From NCBI GenBank assembly GCA_014879735.1, contig JACSRN010000099.1:1-40545 (forward strand): a DNA stretch of 40,545 nucleotides. Reading direction: 5' to 3'. The notes under the pieces were generated by a model that was not told the origin of the DNA, ran no database searches, and saw only the letters and a program-made list of their open reading frames with translations. Below are positions 15,520-23,662 of the stretch, in pieces. The first letter of the stretch is position 1; each line of letters opens with the position of its first letter. Position numbers and translations under genes: made by a program. Origin of the DNA: Paracoccaceae bacterium. GTDB taxonomy: Bacteria; Pseudomonadota; Alphaproteobacteria; Rhodobacterales; Rhodobacteraceae.

Positions 15520-16347
15520 TCACGCCTGTGTTTCCCGCATCCGAAGCTGGCCGTCGCCCAGCGGCCAGCCGCCGTCGATGGCCAGGATCTGGCCGGTCAT
15601 GAAGCTGGCCCCGTCCGACAGCAGGAAGGCGACCGCCGGCCCGAAATCCCCGGCCCGTGCCGGCCGCCCGCCATCCAGCCGCTGCTTGGTGGAAACGAAG
15701 CCCCGGATCGCCGCGTCGCTGATTGCCCGGCGCGCCATCGGCGTATCGGCAAGGCCGGCCGCAACCACATTTGCCCGAATGTTGTCGCCGGCATATCGTG
15801 CGGCAACCGAGCGGGTGAAGCCCTCCAGCCCGGCCTTGGCCGCGGCATAGGCATGGGTCGCAAAGTGATCCGGTGCCGGATGGGTCGCAAGAACCGAACC
15901 GATGTTCACAATTGCCCCGCCCGATCCCTGCGCCCGAAAGCGCCGCACCGCACTTCGGTTCGACAGAAAGGCCGAGGTCAGATTGAGCTCGATGGTCCCC
16001 TGCCAGCCTGCATCGGTAATCTCGTGCAGCGGGCCATCGCCCAGCGACCGGCCGCTTCCCCCGGCCACATGCACCAGCCCGTCCAGCCGGTCCGCAACCG
16101 ACGCGGCGGTCTCGACCGCGCTTTCCGTCGCATCCGGATCGCGCGCATCGGCCAGCACGGTCGTGATCCCCGGCAGTTCGCCGGCCAGGGCGCGCAGGCT
16201 GGCCTCGTCATGCGAGGTGACTGTGACCTGTGCCCCGGCTGCCAGGCAGGCAAGGGTGCAGGCCCGCCCTATGCCGGTCGAACCGCCGACGATCAGGATC
16301 GAGCGGCGGTCCAGAATGCCGCCTGTGCCAGTGGTTCGCTCAGCCAC
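15520..16347 (-). CDS. Short-chain dehydrogenase/reductase
   Basis: Classical SDR of 275 residues: cofactor motif ILIVGGSTGIGRA (~17-29), LADARD, a VHVAGG segment in the NNAG position, the catalytic Ser in IVNIGSV, YAAAK (Tyr and Lys), and GGWPLGDG near the C-terminus. Arg and other residues after the Gly-rich loop do not settle NAD versus NADP. It starts at GTG 16347 and overlaps the permease stop by 8 nt, so translation is probably coupled. Within a sugar-transport operon ending in a lactonase, a sugar 1-dehydrogenase role producing a lactone is plausible but inferred. Confidence 0.85.
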   Translation of the reverse strand: MAERTTGTGGILDRRSILIVGGSTGIGRACTLACLAAGAQVTVTSHDEASLRALAGELPGITTVLADARDPDATESAVETAASVADRLDGLVHVAGGSGRSLGDGPLHEITDAGWQGTIELNLTSAFLSNRSAVRRFRAQGSGGAIVNIGSVLATHPAPDHFATHAYAAAKAGLEGFTRSVAARYAGDNIRANVVAAGLADTPMARRAISDAAIRGFVSTKQRLDGGRPARAGDFGPAVAFLLSDGASFMTGQILAIDGGWPLGDGQLRMRETQA

Positions 16348-17314
16348 GCTTCATCTCTCTGAACAGGATCGCCGCGCCCAGCAGGACAAGTCCCTGCGTC
16401 GCCAGGCTGCCGGCGGCACCGGCACCCGCGCCGGTCAGCAGGGCCGACAGCGCGGTCAGCAGGATCACGCCACCCACCGTTCCCGATACGCCGCCCACAC
16501 CGCCCCGCAGCAGCGTGCCGCCGATCACCGCCGCCGCCAGCGAATTCAGCACCAGATCCTGCCCGACGCCCAGGGTGCCGATGCCGACGAACCCCGCCAG
16601 CAACAGCCCGCCCAGGGCGGCGCAGAACCCCGACAGCATGTAAGAGCCGATCTGGATCGCGCTGACGCGAATGCCCGAATAGACCGCCGCCTCCGGGCTG
16701 GATCCCACCGCATAGACGTATCGCCCGAACCAGGTCCGCTGCAATGCGATGCCGACCACAAGCGAGACAAGAAGCCAGATGTAGACCGCATAGGGCAAGC
16801 CCAGGAACCGCGAGCGCGAGAGGGCGCGTATGCCTTCGGGAATGTTGCCGGTCGGGGCGCCGCCGGTATAGATCAGCATGGCCCCGGTCAGGATGAACCC
16901 GGTGCCCAGCGTGGCGACAAGCGGCGAGATCCGTCCCTGCGCAACCATGACCCCGTTCAGCAGGCCAATGGCAAGGCCGAACAGCAGGCACAGTAGGATG
17001 ACACCGCCCGCCCCATAGGTCTGGGCGATGCTGGAGGCCGCCAGCACGTTGACGAACCCGACCACCCCCCCCACCGACAGATCGAAGCCCCGGCCGATCA
17101 GCAACACCGTCTGGCCGACAGCAAGCAGCCCCAGGGGCGCGGCCTGGCGCAGCAGGATCGGCCATTGCTCGGGCGCAAGCAACGCCGGGCGGACAACCAG
17201 CATCGCCACCAATGTCGCCAGAAGGGCGATCCATACTGCGGTGCGCCGCAAGAGATCTGCATTCGCGGCCAGCCCCATGCCGGGTTTGCGCTCTGCTTCG
17301 ATGGGGTGGATCAC
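16340..17314 (-). CDS. Sugar ABC transporter permease, RbsC type (second of two)
   Basis: Integral membrane protein of ~324 residues with 8-10 hydrophobic segments. It has the hallmark VGQTVLLIGRGFDLSVGGVVGF (positions ~65-90), the RbsC-type GxDLSVG motif, and C-terminal LAAAVIGGTLLRGGVG, which contacts the ATPase. The second GTG (17314), 6 nt after GGGAG, overlaps the kinase stop as GTGA; GTG 17317 is an alternative. It pairs with the other permease in the same operon to form a heterodimeric channel, as in several pentose and AI-2 systems. It is separated from that permease by the FGGY kinase gene. Confidence 0.88.
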   Translation of the reverse strand: MIHPIEAERKPGMGLAANADLLRRTAVWIALLATLVAMLVVRPALLAPEQWPILLRQAAPLGLLAVGQTVLLIGRGFDLSVGGVVGFVNVLAASSIAQTYGAGGVILLCLLFGLAIGLLNGVMVAQGRISPLVATLGTGFILTGAMLIYTGGAPTGNIPEGIRALSRSRFLGLPYAVYIWLLVSLVVGIALQRTWFGRYVYAVGSSPEAAVYSGIRVSAIQIGSYMLSGFCAALGGLLLAGFVGIGTLGVGQDLVLNSLAAAVIGGTLLRGGVGGVSGTVGGVILLTALSALLTGAGAGAAGSLATQGLVLLGAAILFREMKRG

Positions 17315-18780
17315 CACAGTCTCCCTGTCGATCGTGTGTCACGGACGCAATCGCGGTACCGCGCGAAGCGCGCGGCCACATCGGCGGCCCGCGGCCCCGG
17401 CAGGAACTGGCGCGCCAGTTCCAGATCAGCCGCCCGTTGTTCGAATGCGCCCGCTGTCATCAGCCCAGAATGCAGGGCAGCCAGCAGGGCAACACCGCGC
17501 GCCCCGAACTCCTCGCCCTTGGGCCGCAAGACCTGCGCCCCGGTGGCATCTGCAATGGTCTGCAACAGCAGGTCGGAACGTGCAGCGCCCCCCACCGCGG
17601 TGATGCGGCTGACCATGCCCGGCATCGCGCGGTAACAATCGGCAACCGCGAAGGCCAGCCCGTCGACCACCGCACGGCACATCGCGGCGGCATCATGGCC
17701 GACACGCAGCCCGACAAAGGCGCCGCGCGCGCGGGCGTCGACAAAGGGCGATATCACGCCGGCATCCGCCAGATAGGGCAGCAGCACCGGAATATCCTGG
17801 TCCTGGGCCAGCGCGGCCCGGGTGAACAGTGCCCCGACATCGCCGCCGGTGAACAGTCCCGCGGCCCAGTCAAGCGTCATCGAGCCCGATGTGTTCACCA
17901 TGGTGCGCACCCATCGGCCCAGCGGCGCCGCCGCCATGATGCCGATCCCGCGCGGCTCGAACTCTGGCCGATCCGTCACGATGCTGGAATTGGCACTCGT
18001 TCCCAGGATCGTCACCGCATGGCCCGCCGCCACCGCGCCACCGCCGACGCAGCCCGCCACGATATCCGTAGCCCCCATGGCAACCGCGATGCCGGGACGC
18101 AGCCCCAGATCCTCTGCCACCGCCGCAAGCAGCGGGTCCGTGCGGTCCGGCGGCGACAAGCGCGGCAACAGATGCGCGCTGGCCTTCGTCTCGGTCAGAT
18201 CGAAAAGCGAGGCACTCCAGTCGCGCGCGACGATGTCGAACGGCGCATAGGAGGCATCGCTTTCCTCGGTCGTCCAGGTGCCGGTCAACCAGCCGCGGAC
18301 GAAATCCTTGCAGCAGACAAGATGCGTTGCCCTGGACAGGTTGTCCGGCTCGTGCTCGGCAAGCCATCGCAGCACCGGCAGCGTATAGCCCGGAAAGGGC
18401 GCATTGCCCGAAATGTCGAAGATCGCGGCCATGCGGCCATCCTCGCGCCATCTGTCGGTGATCGCCGCCGCCCTGCCGTCGTTCCACAGGATGGCCGGCC
18501 GCACGGGCAGGCCATCGCGCAGCAGCCAGGCGCCACAGGCGGTGCCGGAAACGCCGACGGCACCAACCTCGGCGCCGCGCCCGCCGCCTGTCAGTTCGCG
18601 AACGCAATCCGCAATGGCCGCACGAACCGCCAGAGGATCGGTTTCGCTTTGCCCCGGCGCGGGCATGCGGGTGGGCGAGGCGCGGCTGGCAACCGCAAGC
18701 GGCACGCCGGGCGCATCGACCGCAAACAGCGCGGCCTTGATCGAGGTCGTTCCGATGTCGATGCCAAGCAGGGTGGTCAT
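17311..18780 (-). CDS. FGGY-family carbohydrate kinase
   Basis: Sugar kinase of 489 residues, the family norm. The N-terminal phosphate loop is LLGIDIGTTSIKAALF (4-19); VSGTACGAWLL and AILWNDGRAA mark the sugar-binding half. GATDIVAGCVGGG holds the catalytic-region Asp, and AVGGAARSDLLLQTIADATG is the FGGY C-terminal ATP-binding signature. FGGY kinases phosphorylate xylulose, ribulose, gluconate, glycerol or erythritol-type substrates. The sequence alone does not decide which. ATG 18780 overlaps the upstream permease stop by 4 nt. A kinase inside a transporter operon with dehydrogenase and lactonase genes suggests uptake, oxidation, lactone opening and phosphorylation of one sugar or polyol. 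Confidence 0.9.
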   Translation of the reverse strand: MTTLLGIDIGTTSIKAALFAVDAPGVPLAVASRASPTRMPAPGQSETDPLAVRAAIADCVRELTGGGRGAEVGAVGVSGTACGAWLLRDGLPVRPAILWNDGRAAAITDRWREDGRMAAIFDISGNAPFPGYTLPVLRWLAEHEPDNLSRATHLVCCKDFVRGWLTGTWTTEESDASYAPFDIVARDWSASLFDLTETKASAHLLPRLSPPDRTDPLLAAVAEDLGLRPGIAVAMGATDIVAGCVGGGAVAAGHAVTILGTSANSSIVTDRPEFEPRGIGIMAAAPLGRWVRTMVNTSGSMTLDWAAGLFTGGDVGALFTRAALAQDQDIPVLLPYLADAGVISPFVDARARGAFVGLRVGHDAAAMCRAVVDGLAFAVADCYRAMPGMVSRITAVGGAARSDLLLQTIADATGAQVLRPKGEEFGARGVALLAALHSGLMTAGAFEQRAADLELARQFLPGPRAADVAARFARYRDCVRDTRSTGRLW

Positions 18781-19796
18781 GCGCCTGCTCCTTGCGGCTG
18801 TGCGCGATAGGCGCTGGCCGCCCGCACCGCAGCCCGCCGCGCCAGAATGCGGCCGACCACACTGGGCAACAGCACGGCGCCGATCACCAGCAGGCCCTTG
18901 ACCGGCGTCTGGTAGAAGGCCGGGACCTGCAGAAGGTTCAGCACATTGGACAGCAGTCCCAGCGCGATGGCCCCCAGGATCGTGCCCGCCATCACGACCC
19001 GCCCACCGCCAAGCAGTGTTCCGCCCAGAACCACGGCGGCAAGCGAATCCAGCGTGAAGCGCGCGCCTATCGTCGGATCGCCCGTGCCGGTCCGGGCCAC
19101 GACCAGGAATGCAGCCAGCGCCGCAAAGGCCGCGCAGATGACATAGGTCTTGATGATCGTCCGGCGCAGGGGAATGCCGCAAAGATGGGCGACATCGGAA
19201 TTGCCGCCAACGGCAACGATATTGGCGCCGGTGCGGGTGTGGCGGATCGACCATATGGCAACCCCGGCCAGAACCAGCACCAGCGGCAACAGGATCGGCA
19301 TCTGCCCCCAATATCCCGCAATGGCCCGGAACTGCGGCGGCACTGACCCACCCGGAACCGGCGTGATGAACAGCGCCAACCCCTGGGCAAGCGACAGGGT
19401 GCCCAGCGTCACCAGGAAAGGCTCGATCCCGCGCGAGACGAAAAGGCCGTTCAGCGCACCGATTGCCAAGCCGGCGCCAAGGCCCAGCAAAAGCCCGCCG
19501 ACGATGCCGAACGGGGCAAAGGACATTGCCGTGACCACCGCCACCACACTGACGATCGAGCCGACCGACAGGTCAAGCCCACCGCTGCCCACGGCATAGG
19601 TCTGGCCGATGGCCACCAGCAGCAGCGGCATGATCTGGATGGCCAGGTTGCCCAGATTGAAGGCCGACAGGAACACCCGGCTCTGCACCGCCCCGATCAC
19701 CACAAGCAGGATGCAAAAGGCCAGCACCGGCAGCAGCGGCCGGCTTGCGCGCAGCAGCGGTCCGAAACCCGCGGCCGTCGAGATCGAACCTGTCAT
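18777..19796 (-). CDS. Sugar ABC transporter permease, RbsC type (first of two)
   Basis: Membrane protein of 339 residues with about ten hydrophobic segments. The motif QTYAVGSGGLDLSVGSIVS (~64-82) is the RbsC-family signature, and LAAVVLGGTLLGGGRV near residue 255 is the ATPase-coupling region. ATG 19796 overlaps the ATPase stop (19793) as ATGA. It forms the transmembrane channel with the ATPase and the second permease of the operon. The C-terminal ~25 residues are Ala/Arg-rich. Confidence 0.9.
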   Translation of the reverse strand: MTGSISTAAGFGPLLRASRPLLPVLAFCILLVVIGAVQSRVFLSAFNLGNLAIQIMPLLLVAIGQTYAVGSGGLDLSVGSIVSVVAVVTAMSFAPFGIVGGLLLGLGAGLAIGALNGLFVSRGIEPFLVTLGTLSLAQGLALFITPVPGGSVPPQFRAIAGYWGQMPILLPLVLVLAGVAIWSIRHTRTGANIVAVGGNSDVAHLCGIPLRRTIIKTYVICAAFAALAAFLVVARTGTGDPTIGARFTLDSLAAVVLGGTLLGGGRVVMAGTILGAIALGLLSNVLNLLQVPAFYQTPVKGLLVIGAVLLPSVVGRILARRAAVRAASAYRAQPQGAGA

Positions 19797-21328
19797 GACG
19801 TCTGCACCTCCTGGCCAAGCGCGGCGGCAAGGATGGCTTCCTCGCTGTCGAGCGGAGAACATTCGGCAACCATGCGGCCGCGCGACATCACCAGGATCCT
19901 GTCGCAAAACCCCTGCAATTCGGTGATCTCCCTTGCAACGACCAGCGCCGCCTTGCCGTGTTCGACACATTGCCGGCGAACCAGGCTGTAGATTTCGGCC
20001 TTGGAACCGACATCGACGCCCCGCGTCGGCTGGTTCATCAAGAACAGGCGCGTGCCCGCCGCAAGCCAGCGCGCAAGCAGGACCTTCTGCTGGTTGCCCC
20101 CCGAAAGCCGGCGCACCGGCACATCCAGCGCGCCGCGCACCCCGGCTTCGCCGGCGGCCCGGGTGGTGATTTCGCGCTCGCGCCGGGGATTGACCCAGCC
20201 ATGCCGCGCAAGCCGGCGCAGGATCGGCAGCGACACATTGGCATGGCCGTCAAGATCCAGCACCAGGCCTTCGGCCTTGCGATCCTCGGGGATGAAGCCG
20301 ATGCCATGACCGATCATCGTCGGGACCGGCGCCCAGGCCAGCGGCTTGCCGTCAAGGCGCAACTGGCCGCCGACCGGCCGCCGCGCGCCCGCGATGGCCG
20401 ACAGGACCTCGTCCTGACCGTGGCCCTCCAGGCCATAGATACCCAGGATCTCTCCGGCGCGGATCTCGAAGGACACGTCATAGACCCGGGGCGGATCGAT
20501 CAACCCGTCGACCTGCAGGATCGGCGCGGCCTGCGACCGCGGCCCGCGCGGCGGGAACAGGTCGTCGATCGCGCGGCCAACCATGAGCCGGATCATGCTT
20601 GCCGTATCCAGTTCGGCGGCGGGCCTGGTCGCGACGTGGCGGCCGTCCTTCAGCACGGTGATGTCGTCGGCAAGGGCCCGGATCTCGTCAAGGCGATGGC
20701 TGATGTAGATGACCGCCGTGCCGCGTGCAGCCAGGTCGCGAAGCACTGCGAACAACCGTTCGGTATCGGCCGGCGGCAAGGCCGCCGTCGGCTCGTCCAG
20801 GATGATCACCCGAAAGTCGCGGATGGTGGCCCGCGCGATCTCGACCATCTGCTGCTGCGCCGTCGAAAGCTCGCCCGTCGGCCGCGTCACGTCGATTTCA
20901 AGGCCCAGGTGGCGAAACGTCTCGGCGGCGCGGCGGTTCATCGCGGACCATGACAGGCCGGCCGCACCCGCCAGTTCGTGGCCAAGAAAGACGTTCTCGG
21001 CCACGGTGTTGTTGGGCAGCAGGGCCAGTTCCTGATGCACCAGGTGGATTCCGGCCCGCGATGCATCTGCCGGGCCGGAAAACTGCTGCAGCCTTCCCGC
21101 CAGGCTGATCGTGCCGGCATCGGGCAGGTTGATGCCGCCGATGGTCTTGACCAGCGTCGACTTGCCCGCGCCGTTTTCGCCGACCAGGGCATGGATGCGC
21201 CCCGCATGCGCCGAAAAATCGACCGCTTCCAGCGCCTGGGTGCTGCCGAAGCGCTTGCTGATCCCGGTCAGGACCAGCAAGGCATCGTCTTGTGACCGCC
21301 CGTTCATGTCAGTCGCTTTTTTCGGCAC
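19793..21328 (-). CDS. Sugar ABC transporter ATP-binding protein, RbsA/MglA type (duplicated NBD) with altered second Walker B
   Basis: Protein of 511 residues with two nucleotide-binding domains. NBD1 is canonical: Walker A GENGAGKS (50-57), LSTAQQQMVEIARA signature region (~154-167), Walker B VIILDEPTAAL with D178 and E179, and switch His in YISHRLDE. NBD2 has the usual degenerate first motif (GLEGHGQDEV, ~299) and an intact LSGGNQQKV signature (408-416). At the Walker B position, however, it reads LFLMNQPTRGVDVG: N432 and Q433 replace the Asp-Glu pair normal for this family. NBD2 is therefore probably non-hydrolytic. The gene starts at GTG 21328, overlapping the binding-protein stop by one base; ATG 21307 is an alternative. 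It powers import through the two permeases of the operon. Confidence 0.9.
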   Translation of the reverse strand: MPKKATDMNGRSQDDALLVLTGISKRFGSTQALEAVDFSAHAGRIHALVGENGAGKSTLVKTIGGINLPDAGTISLAGRLQQFSGPADASRAGIHLVHQELALLPNNTVAENVFLGHELAGAAGLSWSAMNRRAAETFRHLGLEIDVTRPTGELSTAQQQMVEIARATIRDFRVIILDEPTAALPPADTERLFAVLRDLAARGTAVIYISHRLDEIRALADDITVLKDGRHVATRPAAELDTASMIRLMVGRAIDDLFPPRGPRSQAAPILQVDGLIDPPRVYDVSFEIRAGEILGIYGLEGHGQDEVLSAIAGARRPVGGQLRLDGKPLAWAPVPTMIGHGIGFIPEDRKAEGLVLDLDGHANVSLPILRRLARHGWVNPRREREITTRAAGEAGVRGALDVPVRRLSGGNQQKVLLARWLAAGTRLFLMNQPTRGVDVGSKAEIYSLVRRQCVEHGKAALVVAREITELQGFCDRILVMSRGRMVAECSPLDSEEAILAAALGQEVQTS

Positions 21329-22416
21329 TACTGCGGGAAAACCCGGCCGACCTCTTCCGGGGTCAGGTATTGCTCAACCCAATAGTCGTCGGACACATCG
21401 GGCATCGCCGCCGCCTTGGCATCGGTGATCGGCGCGGGCTTCAGCAGATAGGACGACTTGATCGGCTCGCCCTGCAGGGCCCGCAGGGCAACCTTCAACG
21501 CCTCGGGCGCCTGCCAGGTCGGAAATTGCGGCCCGCTGCTTTTCAGGTCAAGATCGGCCCAAAGCTTCATGAAACCATTCAGGTTCTCGCCGGACATCGG
21601 AACAAGCGGGCGCCCGGCCTCCTGGAACGCCTCGATCGCACCGCGCGTCATCGCGGCGCCCGATGCCCAGACGCCATCGATCTGCGGATTGGCCGCCAGA
21701 AAGGTCTCGGTGATGGCCTTGCCCTGATCGAAGGCCCAGCTGCCATATTCCTCGCCGACGATGGTGATGCCGCCCGCCTCCTTCAGCGCCGCTGCGGCGC
21801 CGTCATAGCGTGCCGTCTCGACGCTGTTGCCGGCGATGCCGCGCAGCATGATGACATTGCCCTTGCCACCCATGTCCTGAGCAAGTTTCTGCCCCCCAGA
21901 ATAGCCGAAATAGTAATCATCCGCGACGATCTTGGCGGTGTATTGATCGGTCGCAGCATCCGATCCCCAGACGATCACCGGAATGCCAAGGCTGTAGGCC
22001 CGCTCGATCACCGGGGCCAGCGGCTCGCTGGCGACGGGCGAGATCAAAAGCGCATCGACGCCCTGGGCCAGCAGATCCTCGGCGTCGGAGATCTGCTTGT
22101 TCGCATCGCCGCCGGCATCCGTGATGCGAAGCTCCACCCCAAGGTTTTCGGCCAGGATCTTGGTCGATTCGAAGGCCTGCACCCGCCAGCTGTTCACCAG
22201 GCCAAAGCCGGCATAGCCGATCGTATAGGGGCCTTCCTTCTTGTAGCGCGACACGTCGACATCGACGGCATCCGCGGTCGGCGTCATGTCCTTGTACAAT
22301 TCGGTCGAGGTCAGGTTGCTTTGCGCGGACGCGCTGCCGGCCATTGCGGCAAGGCTGCCCGAAACAACAAGCGCCGCCGCCGATATCCGCAGCAACGTGA
22401 AAGTCCCGATAGTCAT
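21328..22416 (-). CDS. Sugar-binding periplasmic protein (ribose/AI-2-type ABC substrate-binding protein)
   Basis: Protein of 362 residues with a Sec signal peptide: Arg10, a hydrophobic stretch to ~25, and a probable cleavage after A31 (SASA/QS). The mature part is a two-lobed periplasmic-binding fold: TIGYAGFGLVNSW, ISDAEDLLAQGVDALLISPV, GIPVIVWGSD and GKGNVIMLRGIAGN. These are typical of Peripla_BP_4 / RbsB-like proteins for sugars. GGGAGG lies ~6 nt before ATG 22416. It follows the regulator by only 28 nt, so the regulator is probably first in the same transcript. The ligand is not evident. Confidence 0.9.
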   Translation of the reverse strand: MTIGTFTLLRISAAALVVSGSLAAMAGSASAQSNLTSTELYKDMTPTADAVDVDVSRYKKEGPYTIGYAGFGLVNSWRVQAFESTKILAENLGVELRITDAGGDANKQISDAEDLLAQGVDALLISPVASEPLAPVIERAYSLGIPVIVWGSDAATDQYTAKIVADDYYFGYSGGQKLAQDMGGKGNVIMLRGIAGNSVETARYDGAAAALKEAGGITIVGEEYGSWAFDQGKAITETFLAANPQIDGVWASGAAMTRGAIEAFQEAGRPLVPMSGENLNGFMKLWADLDLKSSGPQFPTWQAPEALKVALRALQGEPIKSSYLLKPAPITDAKAAAMPDVSDDYWVEQYLTPEEVGRVFPQ

Positions 22417-22444
22417 GGTTTCCTCCCTAACAGATAGACGTGGT

Positions 22445-23362
22445 TCAGTATTCGGGTTCGTGATCCCCCGCGATCACGGCCTGCTGGATCTCGTGTATCT
22501 GCACGGGATCACGGGCTTCGGTGAAGACGGCGCGCAGCGGGGCATTGTCGGCCCGGCACAGGATGACCGCCGAGGATGCCTTGCGCAGCGTCTCGTCCCA
22601 TTGCTCGACCGGAGCGACGGACAGCGATTGCGCCACTTCAAGCGGAACAAGCGACAACGAATGCACCGCCGTGGCGTCGATATCGCCCTTGGCGATGGCA
22701 TAGGGCAGGTTGACATAGCGCACGTTGCGCGTGGCCAGCCCGGGAAACAGCGCCTCGCAAAACGACGCATGGTCGAACGAGGTGGGGTCGACGCCGATCA
22801 CCCATTCGTCGCGCGGCTTTTCGGGATGCAGCCGCGACACGATATGGTGGCCCGCATAATAGGATCTTTCGGGCAGGGCGACGGCCTCGATCAGGTCGGC
22901 ATATTCGGCAAGGGCAACATCGGCGGTCTGCCGCGACACCACGGCGAAATCCGCCCTGCCCTCGACCAGGGCGGCAACCCGGATGCGCCCGCCGTTCTTG
23001 AAGTTCAGCGTGAAGGGCACTGCCGTCGTCTCCAGCCAGGCGGTAATGCCGGTGGCCAGCCCCACGAAAAGCATCGAATTTGGAATCGGCAACAGGCCGA
23101 TGGCCGCGCCAAGGCCCGCGGCCGTCCACTGCCGCGACAGATCCCGCTCCAGCAGGAAGGTGCCCATCTGCCCGCGCGCGCGGGTCTTGATGACATTGCC
23201 ATGCCGCAGCGCGACGATGGCCTTTTCCACGGTGCCAAAGCCGACGCCAAGTTCGCCCGCAATGTCCGAGGTGGTGGGAATGCGCTCCCCCGGCGAGACG
23301 GACAGCAACCGCCGGGCAAGATGGCGCGTGACAAAGGCGGTTCTGTTTTCAAGCTGCTCCAT
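22445..23362 (-). CDS. YhfZ-family transcriptional regulator (GntR-like winged HTH plus YhfZ C-terminal domain)
   Basis: Protein of 305 residues. The N-terminal ~70 residues form a winged HTH (ERIPTTSDIAGELGVGFGTVEKAI). The C-terminal domain resembles E. coli YhfZ in several blocks: LPIPNSMLFVGLATGI, DFAVVSRQTAD, YYAGHHIVSR, and the extreme C-terminus VIAGDHEPEY against VVSGEQEPSY. The domain has the look of a periplasmic-binding-like effector fold. Start: ATG 23362 matches YhfZ's N-terminal length; the frame continues to 23410, but that would translate through a palindromic operator. It is first in the sugar operon and likely autoregulated through the palindrome at 23368-23384. A YhfZ-type regulator with ribose-type transport genes is unusual. 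Confidence 0.85.
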   Translation of the reverse strand: MEQLENRTAFVTRHLARRLLSVSPGERIPTTSDIAGELGVGFGTVEKAIVALRHGNVIKTRARGQMGTFLLERDLSRQWTAAGLGAAIGLLPIPNSMLFVGLATGITAWLETTAVPFTLNFKNGGRIRVAALVEGRADFAVVSRQTADVALAEYADLIEAVALPERSYYAGHHIVSRLHPEKPRDEWVIGVDPTSFDHASFCEALFPGLATRNVRYVNLPYAIAKGDIDATAVHSLSLVPLEVAQSLSVAPVEQWDETLRKASSAVILCRADNAPLRAVFTEARDPVQIHEIQQAVIAGDHEPEY

Positions 23363-23367
23363 TCCCC

Positions 23368-23384
23368 CAATATACCGGATATTG
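23368..23384. promoter_or_regulatory. 17-bp palindrome CAATAT-N5-ATATTG, candidate operator of the sugar operon
   Basis: CAATATACCGGATATTG has 6-bp perfect arms around ACCGG. It lies 6-22 nt upstream of the regulator's start and is followed upstream by AT-rich DNA (GTAAATTAATGC), which could hold the promoter. Binding here would block transcription of the whole nine-gene operon. Confidence 0.6.
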
Positions 23385-23662
23385 TAAATTAATGCAAGCC
23401 CCCGCCCCATGCCATCTTGGCGGGCAGGTCATGCCGCAGCCGGCCGGATGCGTTGTTCGGGAAAAATCACCCTGACCGCCCGCCGCCACGCGGCCAGCGG
23501 CACCTGGATGCGCGGGCCACAAGATGGGCATGGCGGCCGATCACCCCTCCCCGGCACCACCGCCGGTGGACAAGCCGGACCCTGCCGAAGGCGCGACCTT
23601 TTCGCGGCCCGGGGCATCGGACCGTCGTCGCTGCCCCGCCGGTCGCGCATCAGGGCGCCGCC
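23385..23662. other. Intergenic region between the sugar operon promoter and the next LysR gene
   Basis: About 280 nt. The first ~20 nt are AT-rich and probably belong to the sugar-operon promoter. The rest is GC-rich with no recognisable coding motif, and covers the downstream end of the LysR gene that stops at 23663. Confidence 0.5.
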
